A stretch of DNA of 30,598 nucleotides from Puniceicoccales bacterium (GTDB lineage: Bacteria > Verrucomicrobiota > Verrucomicrobiia > Opitutales > JAIRKQ01). The stretch spans positions 1 through 30,598 of the forward strand of contig JAITRI010000023.1 of NCBI GenBank assembly GCA_031288455.1, read 5' to 3'. The stretch's first letter is position 1; each line of letters starts with the position of its first letter. The notes under the pieces were generated by a model. It did no database searches. It was given only the letters and a program-made list of their open reading frames with translations, and was not told where the DNA came from. Positions 11,774 through 21,412 of this stretch are shown here, piece after piece. Both the position numbers and the translations under genes were made by a program.

Positions 11774-13021
11774 ATGAACACAAAGCGGCTACAAGAGACT
11801 GATGTCGAAATTTTCAATGCCATCGCAATGGAAAAAATTAGGCAAAATGAACACCTGGAGCTGATAGCATCTGAGAATTTTGTGTCACCGGCGGTGATGG
11901 AAGCCGTCGGAAGCGTTCTGACAAATAAATACGCCGAAGGATATCCGAAGCGGCGCTACTACGGCGGCTGCGAGCACATCGACGCGGTGGAACAGCTGGC
12001 CATCGACCGCGCCAGGCAACTGTTCGGCGCCGAACACGTGAATGTGCAGCCGCATTCTGGAAGCCAGGCGAATGCGGCCGTCTACGCCGCAGTTTTGCGC
12101 CCTGGGGATAAAATTTTGACGCTTTCCATCGAAAACGGCGGACATCTCACGCACGGACATCCGAAAAATTCCAGCGGCATGCTGTACGACGTTGTCCACT
12201 ACGGACTCGTCAATGGCACTGATCGCATCGACTACGACCAAATGCGAGATCTCGCGGAGAGGGAACATCCTCGGCTGATAACCATAGGAGCTTCCGCATA
12301 TTCGCGCGCGATAGATTTTGAACTTGTGGCGGAAATAGCGCACTCCAACGGTGCCATGGTTCTGGCTGATATCGCACACATCGCCGGACTGGTGGCGGTT
12401 GGGCTACACGGCAGCCCGGTTCCACACTGCGAATTCGTTACCACGACCACGCACAAGACGCTGCGCGGACCGCGCGGCGGCATGATAATGTGCAAGGAAA
12501 AGTTCGCACAGATCATTGATGCCTCCGTTTTCCCAGGCACGCAGGGTGGACCGCTGGAGCATGTGATAGCGGGGAAAGCGGTGTGCTTTCTGGAAGCATT
12601 GCGCCCGGAGTTCAAACAATATCAGGCGCAGATCATTGGAAATGCTGCCGCTCTCGCTGGGGCAATGCTCGCCCGTGGCTACCACGTGGTGACCGGCGGC
12701 ACGGACAATCACCTTATGCTGATTGACCTGCGCACAGTCCACGGCAACGTAACCGGGAAGGATGCGCAGGTGGCACTGGAGCGCGCCAACGTAACGACCA
12801 ATAAAAATACTGTTCCCCACGAGACGAGAAGTCCATTTTTGGCGAGCGGCATACGCCTCGGCACGCCTGCCGTCACGACGCGTGGAATGAGAGAAAAAGA
12901 AATGCTGAAGATCGCGGATCTCATCGCAATGATTCTTTCGCACATGGACGATGAGTCCGTCGCGGAGGATGTGAGGAAAGAAGTTTTGCGCCTATGCGCG
13001 GAATTTCCACTGCCCTACTGA
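11774..13021 (+). CDS. glyA: Serine hydroxymethyltransferase
   Basis: The 415-aa enzyme interconverts serine and glycine using PLP and tetrahydrofolate, supplying one-carbon units. Motifs seen are LIASENFVS near the N-terminus, YAEGYPKRRYYGGC, the PLP-phosphate-binding PHSGSQANAAVY, DIAHIAGLVA and the Schiff-base lysine in TTTTHK228TLRGPRGG; the C-terminus has IRLGTPAVTTRGM. Length matches the family (E. coli 417). ATG 11774 is chosen because GGAG (11767-11770) precedes it and the homologous sequence starts there. HGHPKNSSG replaces the common HGSPVNFSG. It stands alone on the plus strand and converges with the Verru_Chthon-A-like gene 18 nt away. Confidence 0.97.
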   Translation: MNTKRLQETDVEIFNAIAMEKIRQNEHLELIASENFVSPAVMEAVGSVLTNKYAEGYPKRRYYGGCEHIDAVEQLAIDRARQLFGAEHVNVQPHSGSQANAAVYAAVLRPGDKILTLSIENGGHLTHGHPKNSSGMLYDVVHYGLVNGTDRIDYDQMRDLAEREHPRLITIGASAYSRAIDFELVAEIAHSNGAMVLADIAHIAGLVAVGLHGSPVPHCEFVTTTTHKTLRGPRGGMIMCKEKFAQIIDASVFPGTQGGPLEHVIAGKAVCFLEALRPEFKQYQAQIIGNAAALAGAMLARGYHVVTGGTDNHLMLIDLRTVHGNVTGKDAQVALERANVTTNKNTVPHETRSPFLASGIRLGTPAVTTRGMREKEMLKIADLIAMILSHMDDESVAEDVRKEVLRLCAEFPLPY

Positions 13022-13039
13022 CCGCGGCGAAGGAAATTT

Positions 13040-16039
13040 TTAAATCTCATTTTCGTCGAGCCAGCGGAAAAGAATTATTTTATACCTGCGGCCGAATTTT
13101 TTATTGGTTTCCGACAGAATTTCTCCGCTGTCCGTCGGAGCATTGCTGGCGCCGTCGACGTATTCCGGAACGCGCTGCACGATTGCCTCGCAGTAGGCGC
13201 GCTCAACCGCATTGCCGCTGCCATCGACGCAATCCCCGAATGCGCGCACGAGAAATGTGTCGCCGCGCGTGCGCAAAAAATGTGACATTGGCTGTATTAT
13301 GTCCCCCTGATTAACGACCATCGGCATATTTTCCTCCAAATATCCGCTCGCCGAAATGTCATCGTGTGCCGCTAAATTTTTCGCGGAAGTGATGTGCGTC
13401 CGCTCGTAGTCCGCCGCCAATTTTGTGCCGTCGATCGCCGCCTGAAGAATCCCGACGCGTGTGCAGTCCTTAACGTCCCGTGCGACATTCCTGTTGATGA
13501 AATTCCCCACGTGTGCGCATGGACGTCCGCGGTCGACGATGGATGCCGCAAGGCGCTTTGCCAATGCCCCGATCTTTTTCGCATCGAATGATGGGAACAT
13601 GTCCTGTTTTTTCTCGCAAAAGAACCTCGGGAAAATCGCAGCACCGCGCTCATTTTTTACGGATGACAGGACACATTCCCAGGCGACTTCCGAGACTGAA
13701 TTGACGTTGAATGGCCCATCGATTAGCAAAATTTTCGCAAGATTTTCGCCATCGGTGATGCGCGCTGGATTTAGCAGCCTGAAGCGCCTATTGATTAAAA
13801 ATTTCAAATTTTCATCGATGGCAATTCCGTCCACCACCGTCGACACAAAAAATTCATCGAAAATGCTGTCGTTGAGAAAATGCGCATAGTCGTAGAGCGA
13901 TTCCGTCCGGCAGCGGGATGGCCAATGGCCCGTTGCTGTGAAATTTTCGTGAAAAGTCTCATTCACTGGGATGAGTGGATTGGCGCGCGAACTGCCGAGC
14001 AGTTGACTGGGGAAATATCCGAACGGTGCAAAGTTCACGTGGCGCAAATATCCGACATTAAGCACTCCGCAGATTGGTTCCGGAATATCGAACAGGATGA
14101 GATCGCTCAGATACTTTATCATCGCGTCGTCGAGAGATGCCATGGTCGGCGTCACAACCACCTGCGAAGTCCAGTTCCAATTTCCCGGCGCCGAATTTTG
14201 CGGAAAAAATATGGAGGAATATTCCTGGCAGACGGCGCGGTTGATGTGTGGCGCTCGCGGATTTCCCGTTGCCAGCCAACGCACCCCGGTTCTGCCATCG
14301 GCGTCGTAGAGGATGCCATATTTCATGCGCGAATTGAACGCGAAGCAGTGGAGATTTTCACCGGACATGTTCCGTTCGCAGCGCAATTCGGAATTCCCGG
14401 ATGGATCCAATTCCGCAATTTCGTGCAAAATTTTCCCGCTGCTTGCATCCACCAGGCGCCAGTGGAAACAATTCCACCCGATGTTGGCATTGCCGTCCGC
14501 GTTTGTGCAGGCAAGGCCCAGCGCGGAATAGCCGGCACTACTGGCGGCGGTATCGATTCTAAGAAAATTCGAACGATCGCTGGAGTTGTGGAGCGCATTC
14601 CCTCCGATGGGATCGATCGGCTGCGAATCCTCCAGCGAAAAAATCTTCACCTCTCCCGCCTTCAAATCCGTGGAAAAATTTAGCCTTAAAATTCTTGCCA
14701 TATCTCCCGAAGCATCGCCATTCGCCAGCGCATAGGTGCCGAGTTTCGAAAAATTTTGGGCAGCGTCGCCGAACGCCGACAGCGTCAGACTGGCGCCATG
14801 GGCCGACGTCCGCGGCACGCACAGCTCAACGCTGTATTTGGACATCTGCAGATCGCTGCCATAGGGATTCCACAGCACAACTTGCGGCAGCAGCGTAATG
14901 GCGAATTTTCCTCCGATTTCTGCAACTCCAATGCTGACGTTCGCCTGCGCCAGCAGCGGATATATGCCGTGCACTGCTGGAGGCCGCAGATCATCGCCCG
15001 GGGAATCCGCCGTCGCCGCCGAGTAATCCTTTGGGAACTGCGGCCTAAACATGGGCTCAGTGGCCAACACTTGCATCCGTCCGTTCCTAAATTTGCTGCG
15101 CAGGTTAAAAAATGATGCCAGAAAATCGAGAGTCGGCACATGTGCCGGGAGATTTGTTTGCCGCTGAAATAGTGCGCGATTCATTCCAACTTCACCGCTG
15201 CTTTCGCGCGCCAATTGCGACAGGTCCCGCTGCAATCCGGCGGCCTTCATCCTGCTCAAAACGCCGTGTGAGTGCAGCGTTAAGCTGTGCCTGTGCCGCA
15301 AAAATTTTTCAAAAATTTTCCCGTCCAAACACTGCAGCTGTTCGGGGAAATCAATTTTTGTGGCGATGAAATCGTGGCCGATGCCACCATTTTCTGCAAA
15401 AACTGCCGCCGTGTCGAATACCTGTGGACAGCAGCAGTGAACTTTTTTCGCGCGAAAATCTGATGACTTTCCGTAGCGGTCCACCATGTTAATTTTCACC
15501 TTTTGGCTCTCGTCAGACACCCAAAATCCATAGCGCATGGCAGGTTTTGCTCCATCCGCGACCGCAATGGGCGCTATGAAAATGTCATCCGAATCACCCG
15601 CTGAAAATATTTTAACGGCATCGGCGGCAACGTCTTCACAGACGGAACGCATGCTGTCAGCTGCTCCATCGGACACCAGCCATCCGGAAAATTTCACAGC
15701 GCCGTTTGAATTTTCAGCGGCCGTATCCCACACGCCAGCGTAGTATTTTTTGCAGCCTCTCGCATCTGCAACCGCACCGGCACATGCCGTTGCGCACGTG
15801 TCCCTCCCGGATAATTTTTGTATTTTCCCGACGGCAAGTCCAAGCGCAAACATCGCATTGTCCTGCGCTGCGGCGATGTTGTCTTCGCGCCTGATGCGAA
15901 GAATTTCCATGTAATTGGCGATGCCCACACTCGCCAAAATGCTTCCCAGCAGCAGCAGAATTAGCACGACGAAAATGAGCGCCACTCCTTTGTCCCTACG
16001 AATCATCGCTGCGCACACTCTAGTGTTCAAAATCACCAT
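13040..16039 (-). CDS. Verru_Chthon cassette protein A-like membrane protein
   Basis: The 999-aa product has a short basic N-terminus (MIRRDKG) followed by one hydrophobic helix (VALIFVVLILLLLGSILASVG), as in pseudopilin-like proteins, then a very large extracytoplasmic region. Family-like pieces are HGIYPLLAQANVSIGV, LLPQVVLWNPYGSDLQ, LLGSSRANPLIP and LIDGPFNVNSVSEVAWE, which recall the Verru_Chthon cassette A proteins of Verrucomicrobia (TIGR02600), whose role is unknown but which accompany other pilin-like proteins. There is no Glu at +5 after the glycine, so ordinary prepilin processing is uncertain. ATG 16039 has AAGG upstream; ATG 16006 is an alternative. No B/C/D cassette partners are adjacent. 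Confidence 0.68.
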   Translation of the reverse strand: MVILNTRVCAAMIRRDKGVALIFVVLILLLLGSILASVGIANYMEILRIRREDNIAAAQDNAMFALGLAVGKIQKLSGRDTCATACAGAVADARGCKKYYAGVWDTAAENSNGAVKFSGWLVSDGAADSMRSVCEDVAADAVKIFSAGDSDDIFIAPIAVADGAKPAMRYGFWVSDESQKVKINMVDRYGKSSDFRAKKVHCCCPQVFDTAAVFAENGGIGHDFIATKIDFPEQLQCLDGKIFEKFLRHRHSLTLHSHGVLSRMKAAGLQRDLSQLARESSGEVGMNRALFQRQTNLPAHVPTLDFLASFFNLRSKFRNGRMQVLATEPMFRPQFPKDYSAATADSPGDDLRPPAVHGIYPLLAQANVSIGVAEIGGKFAITLLPQVVLWNPYGSDLQMSKYSVELCVPRTSAHGASLTLSAFGDAAQNFSKLGTYALANGDASGDMARILRLNFSTDLKAGEVKIFSLEDSQPIDPIGGNALHNSSDRSNFLRIDTAASSAGYSALGLACTNADGNANIGWNCFHWRLVDASSGKILHEIAELDPSGNSELRCERNMSGENLHCFAFNSRMKYGILYDADGRTGVRWLATGNPRAPHINRAVCQEYSSIFFPQNSAPGNWNWTSQVVVTPTMASLDDAMIKYLSDLILFDIPEPICGVLNVGYLRHVNFAPFGYFPSQLLGSSRANPLIPVNETFHENFTATGHWPSRCRTESLYDYAHFLNDSIFDEFFVSTVVDGIAIDENLKFLINRRFRLLNPARITDGENLAKILLIDGPFNVNSVSEVAWECVLSSVKNERGAAIFPRFFCEKKQDMFPSFDAKKIGALAKRLAASIVDRGRPCAHVGNFINRNVARDVKDCTRVGILQAAIDGTKLAADYERTHITSAKNLAAHDDISASGYLEENMPMVVNQGDIIQPMSHFLRTRGDTFLVRAFGDCVDGSGNAVERAYCEAIVQRVPEYVDGASNAPTDSGEILSETNKKFGRRYKIILFRWLDENEI

Positions 16040-16155
16040 TTAAAGCCTTAAATGTCGCGTTTAAAAAATTTAAAATGGGAGAGGTTTCGCTAAATTTCAG
16101 CACCTTTTAAAATAAAAATATTTGTTTTATCGCCATAATTTTTATTCATTTGGGC

Positions 16156-17019
16156 ATGAATTTTTTACATGCCATATGGGAATTTTTTATATCCATTGTG
16201 TTTAGCAACGGCGCCTATCAAATTTTGATGCTGTGGGTATTTTTCGCTCTGTACGCCGTCGGAAATCTCCCGCGATCGATTCGCACGCAGTCGCTGTGGG
16301 GAAGACTATTGCTGAACATCGGAAGCAAGGCAATGATGCTACCGTTTTTTGTGCTTTTAGGTTTAGGCGTTGAAGTTGGCGTTGCCGTGGAACTGGTGAT
16401 GTGCGCTAGCGCTATGCTGGCGATCGCATTTTCACTGCATGTGGGCAACTACTCCAGATTTTTCGCCAGAACTGATCTTACGCAATCCGTTTCTTTAGTC
16501 ATCTTCTTGGCGCATAGAGACAGCGCATTTGCGGCTAATTATCCGCATATGACCAGATTTTTGCTAGTATTTTTCGTGCCCTATGCCGCGAGCAACGCAA
16601 TTCTCATCGCGGCGGAATTTTTTATGGAAAAAAAGTGCGGCAAGGGAACGATCCATCTGGAGGATTTCCATAATCTGTGGGTCGGGGAAAAAATTGTGGC
16701 AGTGTCGCTGCTAGCGGCAATGATGTTCCTCATCGGAATACCGCCTCTGACTGGATTTGCCTGGAGAGCAGCCATTGTCAAAAGTCTGATCGTCGAACAC
16801 CGCGGCCTTACCATTGGGCTGATACTGTGCTTCATTTCGCTTGGCTACACGTATTTTAAGTGGATACTGGCAATTTTCAAAACGGTTCCGGCGCAAGCGT
16901 CGCAGCCGCGCGCTAGACTGCCGCTGTCAACTGAATTGTCCGCTAAGCTGCTAATGGCAGGCTGCACCGCCGCGATCGTGTACTGCTGCTACATTTGCAC
17001 GCTTAAACATTTCGCGTAA
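16156..17019 (+). CDS. Short NuoN-like (complex I antiporter-type subunit) membrane protein
   Basis: The 287-aa protein has about seven hydrophobic segments. Its second half resembles NADH-quinone oxidoreductase subunit N and related proton-antiporter subunits: a LEDFHNLW segment like the IEDLxGLG of NuoN, followed by MMFLIGIPPLTGFAWR (GIPPLTGF at 194-201) and a helix like the NuoN region after it. NuoN is normally about 480 aa, so roughly the N-terminal helices are missing. The conserved lysine-rich SSIAHxGY helix is replaced by QSVSLVIFLAHRD. ATG 16156 is preferred to TTG 16150. It ends 45 nt before the mutS ATG. It may be a degenerate or repurposed subunit; no other nuo genes are in the window. 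Confidence 0.55.
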   Translation: MNFLHAIWEFFISIVFSNGAYQILMLWVFFALYAVGNLPRSIRTQSLWGRLLLNIGSKAMMLPFFVLLGLGVEVGVAVELVMCASAMLAIAFSLHVGNYSRFFARTDLTQSVSLVIFLAHRDSAFAANYPHMTRFLLVFFVPYAASNAILIAAEFFMEKKCGKGTIHLEDFHNLWVGEKIVAVSLLAAMMFLIGIPPLTGFAWRAAIVKSLIVEHRGLTIGLILCFISLGYTYFKWILAIFKTVPAQASQPRARLPLSTELSAKLLMAGCTAAIVYCCYICTLKHFA

Positions 17020-17064
17020 ATTTTATTTGTGTGGGGAAAGATTAGCAGTATTTTCACGGAATCG

Positions 17065-19605
17065 ATGGAAGAATCACACCCGTCAACGCCGATGATGCGG
17101 CAATATTTGGAAATTAAAAAGTCGCTGCCGAAGCGCACGCTGCTATTTTTCAGACTGGGAGATTTTTACGAACTATTCAACGAGGACGCTGAGATCGGAG
17201 CTCGCCTGCTGGGGATAACGCTGACGCATCGCGGAACAATGCCGATGGCCGGAGTGCCATACCACTCCGCCGAAGCGTACGTAAATAAAATTCTAAATTG
17301 CGGCTATAAAATCGCCATCTGTGATCAGGTGGGAACTCCCAAAGCGGGACAAATCGTCAAGCGTTCACTGTCGCGCATTCTAACGCCTGGCACAGCGATC
17401 GCCGAACAGCAGATGGAAGCGAAACAGAATCGATATATCCTTGCGATTGCGGCGACGAAGCATGAATTTTCCATGGCATGGCTCGAGACGTCCACCGGAG
17501 AATTTCAAATGGCAACGGCGAAAAATCCGCAGACACTATTTCCGGTCGCATTTGCCCTCAATCCCAGCGAAATCATAGTTGGCGAAAATGCGCGCGCCCG
17601 ATGGAAAGATCTGAGCACAAATACGCAGGAGTCGCTGGATGGACTTCTTGCCGGACGCGCCGTTTCTGAGCTGCCGGATTTTTACTTCGACAGTGTGCAC
17701 GGCGCCGCGCTCGTTAGGGAAATCCTCGGCGTGTTGAATTTCGATGGCTACGGAGTGACCGAGGCCGACAATGCCGCGCTTGGGCCCGCCGGAGCTGCGC
17801 TCCACTACGCCGCGGAAAATTTCCGCCAAAAGCCGCAGAACATCAGAACAATTCGCCTCTACAGGCCGCAAAATTCCATGCGCATCGACGGCTCCACCAT
17901 AAAAAATTTGGAAATCTTCTGCTCCTCATCCGGCCAAAAAATTGGATCGCTTGCGCACGCCATTGACCGCACGGTGACGCCGGCCGGAGCGAGACAACTG
18001 GTGAAATTTTTAATCGAACCGAGCCTGAAAAGGGAAGAAATTATCATGCGCCAAAATTGTGTGCGCGCATTTTTGGAGGATGAGGCGCTGCAGGTGAATG
18101 TGCAGACGTGCCTGAAAAATACATACGATCTGCCGCGCATTTTGACGCGCCTGCAGAATCGCATGAAAAATCCCCGTGATCTGAACGCAGTCAAAGTGAC
18201 GGTGGAACAATTTCCAAAAATGAAGAAATTTTTGAGCGGCAGCAAAGTCGCAGAACTGGAGAAATTTTCATCCGCAATGCACACGTTCAACGATTTGCAC
18301 GCGCTGCTGTCATCGGCACTGGCGGACGTCAACCTGCCACCCGATCTCACCTCCGGCGGATACATAGGAGAGGGATACGACGCACAGTTGGACGCATACC
18401 GCAGCATGTCAACGGATTGCAAATCGTGGATAAATGACTTCGAGCGCAATGAGCAGTCGCAGACGGGGATCAAAAGTTTGCGCGTGAAGTATAATAACAA
18501 TTTCGGGTACTTCATAGAGGTCACAAAGTCAAACTTGCACCTTGTTCCGGCCTATTACATGCGTCGCCAAACCACGGTGAACGCTGAGCGTTACACCACG
18601 GACGAGTTGCGAAAGAAAGAGTCGGAAATAGCGAACTCCCACGCGTTGGCACTGGCGCTTGAGGAGAACATTTTCAATGATTTACTGGAGCGAACACTGG
18701 CGCATTTTGCGGAACTGGTGTCTTCGGCGGCCGTGCTGGCAAAATTGGACGTTTTTTGCGGATGGGCGAGCCTGGCGCGCGAGATGAAATACTGCTGCCC
18801 AGAAATAGTCGACGAGGACTGTTTGGAGATCTCCGACGGAAGACATCCGGTCATCGAGCAAATTTTGCAGAGTGAGCATTCCGGAACATTCGCGGATGTG
18901 CACGCATTCGTCCCGAATGATTTGAAGCTGTGCAACGGCGAAACGCAAATCGCACTGATAACCGGACCGAACATGGCTGGCAAATCAACGTACATCCGGC
19001 AGGCGGCGCTCATAGCGATCCTCGCGCACATCGGCTGCTGGGTCCCGGCAAAAAAATGCAAACTGTCCACCATCGATAAGATTTTCTCGCGCATAGGGTC
19101 CGGCGATGACCTGTCACGTGGCCGGTCGACCTTCATGCTGGAAATGTCGGAGACCGCGAATATTTTAAATAACATGACCGATGCCAGTCTGGTGATTTTG
19201 GACGAAGTCGGCCGCGGGACGAGCACCTACGATGGACTGAGCCTCGCCTGGGCGATCGTCGAACACATCCACGGAGCAGGAGCGCGTGGGCCAAAGACAC
19301 TCTTCGCGACCCACTACCATGAGCTGACAAAATTATCGCAGACGCTGCCGCGCATGAAAAATTTTCAGATGGAGGTGAAGGAGTGGAACGACGAAATAAT
19401 CTTCATGAGAAAAGTCATTGGTGGGGCCGCCGATCGCTCCTATGGCATACACGTGGCGCGGTTAGCCGGCATTCCACTGGAAGTTATTGCAAGGGCAAAG
19501 GAAGTTTTGAACGAATTGGAGGACGAGGGCAACATTTTCACAAAAAACATTTGGCGCAAAAAAAATGACGCACTGCCAGACAGCGCACAAATATCACTGC
19601 TGTGA
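17065..19605 (+). CDS. mutS: DNA mismatch repair protein MutS
   Basis: The 846-aa protein recognises mismatches and starts methyl- or nick-directed repair with MutL. The N-terminal mismatch-binding motif RLGDFYELF carries the Phe-x-Glu that stacks on the mismatch. The ATPase has Walker A GPNMAGKST (634-642), Walker B LVILDEVGRGTSTYDG and FATHYHELT. Length matches E. coli (853), with the usual terminal QISLL. ATG 17065 is favoured because homologous sequence (STPMMRQYLEIK) begins there and CGGA precedes it; a GTG at 17029 would add 12 residues. It is the second gene of the plus-strand series. mutL is not in the window. Confidence 0.97.
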   Translation: MEESHPSTPMMRQYLEIKKSLPKRTLLFFRLGDFYELFNEDAEIGARLLGITLTHRGTMPMAGVPYHSAEAYVNKILNCGYKIAICDQVGTPKAGQIVKRSLSRILTPGTAIAEQQMEAKQNRYILAIAATKHEFSMAWLETSTGEFQMATAKNPQTLFPVAFALNPSEIIVGENARARWKDLSTNTQESLDGLLAGRAVSELPDFYFDSVHGAALVREILGVLNFDGYGVTEADNAALGPAGAALHYAAENFRQKPQNIRTIRLYRPQNSMRIDGSTIKNLEIFCSSSGQKIGSLAHAIDRTVTPAGARQLVKFLIEPSLKREEIIMRQNCVRAFLEDEALQVNVQTCLKNTYDLPRILTRLQNRMKNPRDLNAVKVTVEQFPKMKKFLSGSKVAELEKFSSAMHTFNDLHALLSSALADVNLPPDLTSGGYIGEGYDAQLDAYRSMSTDCKSWINDFERNEQSQTGIKSLRVKYNNNFGYFIEVTKSNLHLVPAYYMRRQTTVNAERYTTDELRKKESEIANSHALALALEENIFNDLLERTLAHFAELVSSAAVLAKLDVFCGWASLAREMKYCCPEIVDEDCLEISDGRHPVIEQILQSEHSGTFADVHAFVPNDLKLCNGETQIALITGPNMAGKSTYIRQAALIAILAHIGCWVPAKKCKLSTIDKIFSRIGSGDDLSRGRSTFMLEMSETANILNNMTDASLVILDEVGRGTSTYDGLSLAWAIVEHIHGAGARGPKTLFATHYHELTKLSQTLPRMKNFQMEVKEWNDEIIFMRKVIGGAADRSYGIHVARLAGIPLEVIARAKEVLNELEDEGNIFTKNIWRKKNDALPDSAQISLL

Positions 19606-19691
19606 ATTTTCAAAAAATTTCTTCCACCGATGTGCGCGTTTAACTGCTTGCGCAGCGTGATGTTTTTACTATGCAAGGGCAATGCTGGAAC

Positions 19692-20066
19692 ATGGACAAG
19701 CTGGACAAGATTTTTGAGATGCAGACGATCCTGAACGATAGGACGGGCGTGCATAATTTTCCCGATCTCGGCGATGGAGAAAAAATAAAATGGATATTAA
19801 ACTATGCGCGCGCGATGCAGCAGGAAATCGCGGAATTGGTGGACTCCGTCCCGTGGAAATGGTGGGCGAAATACCAAAAATTCGATGAGCAAAATGCGCG
19901 CGTTGAATTGATAGATTTGCTGCATTTTATCATATCCATAGCGCAGGTTCTTGGGATGTCGGCGGATGACCTCTACGACGTCTACCGCAAAAAACATCTC
20001 GTCAACATGCGGCGGCAGGAGAGCGGATACACCGTAAAGGACAGTAGCGATACGCGTGACATTTGA
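19692..20066 (+). CDS. Dimeric-type (all-alpha) dUTP diphosphatase
   Basis: The 124-aa protein matches the dUTPase_2/MazG-like all-alpha NTP pyrophosphatases (PF08761 type), which hydrolyse dUTP to dUMP and PPi and keep uracil out of DNA. Seen are MDKLDKIFEMQTILNDRTG, NYARAMQQEIAELVDSVPWKWW (the ExxE metal-binding helix and WKWW), RVELIDLLHFIISIAQ (second ExxD helix) and the C-terminal RKKHLVNMRRQESGY. ATG 19692 is preceded by TGGAA; ATG 19671 would add seven residues. It sits between mutS and rpsR, in keeping with DNA-integrity functions. This family differs from the trimeric Dut of most bacteria. Confidence 0.85.
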   Translation: MDKLDKIFEMQTILNDRTGVHNFPDLGDGEKIKWILNYARAMQQEIAELVDSVPWKWWAKYQKFDEQNARVELIDLLHFIISIAQVLGMSADDLYDVYRKKHLVNMRRQESGYTVKDSSDTRDI

Positions 20067-20165
20067 TGCGAAATCTTTGGGCAAAATGTCTCCGTGGCGC
20101 ATGCGATGTGCACGTGCGCGTATTTTTATCTTGCAAACGGCGAGAATTTGTCATTTTTCCAGGAA

Positions 20166-20372
20166 ATGGAAGATGAGAGTAGTGTTGATTCGCGGCTCGT
20201 TAAGGAAATTTCTCCGATGGAGTTGAAGTACACGGACGTTGAGAAACTGTCGCTATTTGTGACGGGAATAGGGAAGATTCTGCCGAAAAAATTCACCGGT
20301 CTCCCTTCGCGGCAGCAGCGGCACATAACAAAAATGATTAAGCGTGCCCGCAACATGCTGCTGATGAAATAA
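20166..20372 (+). CDS. rpsR: Ribosomal protein bS18
   Basis: The frame encodes YTDVEKLSLFVTGIGKILPKKFTGL...QRHITKMIKRARNMLLM, the bS18 core that binds 16S rRNA on the small-subunit platform next to bS6. From ATG 20166 the product is 68 aa. The frame is open back to GTG 20094, and TTG 20142 is also possible; none has a well-spaced ribosome-binding site (AGGA abuts ATG 20166). No Cys-x-x-Cys zinc motif is seen at the start, so it is a zinc-independent form. Its place between a dUTPase and tsaC is unusual, since rpsR normally sits with rpsF, ssb and rplI. Its stop is 7 nt before tsaC. Confidence 0.85.
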   Translation: MEDESSVDSRLVKEISPMELKYTDVEKLSLFVTGIGKILPKKFTGLPSRQQRHITKMIKRARNMLLMK

Positions 20373-20379
20373 TACCGAC

Positions 20380-21381
20380 ATGGGGACTGTGGCCGATATT
20401 TCGGATGCCATAGCGGCACTGAGGCGCGGAGAGGTGGTCGTACTGCCTACGGAAACCGTCTATGGACTGGCGGCGAATGCGCTGGACACGGCTGCGGTGG
20501 AGAACATATTCCGCGTAAAATCCAGACCGCTGCAGGATCCGCTGATCGTTCACGTGCTCGATGGCGCGTGGATCGGGCGATACGCCGACATTTCCAGTTG
20601 CTCCGAGCATGTGCCAAAGATTGTGGATGCCTTCTGGCCTGGGCCGGTTACCATCGTTCTGAAGAAAAAGGAAATAATCCCAGACATTGTGACCGCTGGA
20701 TTTGACACGGTGGCGATCCGATGTCCGCGGCATGAGATCTTTCGGAACGTTCTTGAGCAGGTCGATTTTCCGCTCGCCGCGCCGAGCGCAAATCCATTCG
20801 GATATGTCAGTCCCACCGGAGCGGATCAGGTGGTGAGGACACTGGGAGATCGCATAAAAATAATCCTCGACGGCGGGCGCTGTTCCGTCGGATTGGAATC
20901 GACAATTTTAGATCTGTCGCGGGACCGCCCAAAGATTCTGAGGCCTGGGCCCGTAACCGCCGAAGAAATCTCCGAAATCATCGGCGAAAATGTCATCGAC
21001 TACGCGGCACATGGCCTATCGGAAAACCCAAATGTCCCCGGGCAACTGAAGCAGCACTACTGCACGGAAACGAAATTGGTGCTTTTCGATGGAAAAGATG
21101 GAAAATTTGATCAAAATTTTAGTGGCGAAGTTGCCGTGATTTTTGCGAAAAAACCGGATTCCGTTGCCGTGATTTCGCAAAAAATGCGCATTCCTGAGAG
21201 AAATATTTTCTGGTTGAGCGAAGTGGGAGACATGCGCACCGTCGCAAAGAATCTATTCGCCACGCTGCAGAAATTGGACGCCGTTGGGTACGACGCGATC
21301 ATGTGCGAACTGCCGCCCAGAAGCGGCATCGGAGTCGCAATTCACGACAGACTGACGCGCGCCGCTGCGAAATTCTCGTAG
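20380..21381 (+). CDS. tsaC: L-threonylcarbamoyladenylate synthase, Sua5 type
   Basis: The 333-aa protein carries out the first step of t6A37 tRNA modification, making threonylcarbamoyl-AMP from Thr, bicarbonate and ATP. The YrdC domain spans about 5-195: VVVLPTETVYGLAANA, VKSRPLQDPLIVHV, FWPGPVTIVL, PSANPFGYVSPT, VGLESTILDL and ILRPGPVTAEEI. A linker with KQHYCTET and a C-terminal Sua5 domain follow, so it is the long Sua5 form rather than the short TsaC; sua5 is an equally apt name. ATG 20380 lies 7 nt past rpsR, suggesting cotranscription. The C-terminus meets a repeat-containing region. Confidence 0.93.
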   Translation: MGTVADISDAIAALRRGEVVVLPTETVYGLAANALDTAAVENIFRVKSRPLQDPLIVHVLDGAWIGRYADISSCSEHVPKIVDAFWPGPVTIVLKKKEIIPDIVTAGFDTVAIRCPRHEIFRNVLEQVDFPLAAPSANPFGYVSPTGADQVVRTLGDRIKIILDGGRCSVGLESTILDLSRDRPKILRPGPVTAEEISEIIGENVIDYAAHGLSENPNVPGQLKQHYCTETKLVLFDGKDGKFDQNFSGEVAVIFAKKPDSVAVISQKMRIPERNIFWLSEVGDMRTVAKNLFATLQKLDAVGYDAIMCELPPRSGIGVAIHDRLTRAAAKFS

Positions 21382-21412
21382 GACAATAGCCTCCGCGCTG
21401 GCCAATCGGTTC

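Noticed and set aside
13880..14683. 267-aa plus-strand ORF
   Set aside because: Antisense to the Verru_Chthon-A-like gene, which has a continuous 999-codon frame with family-like motifs.
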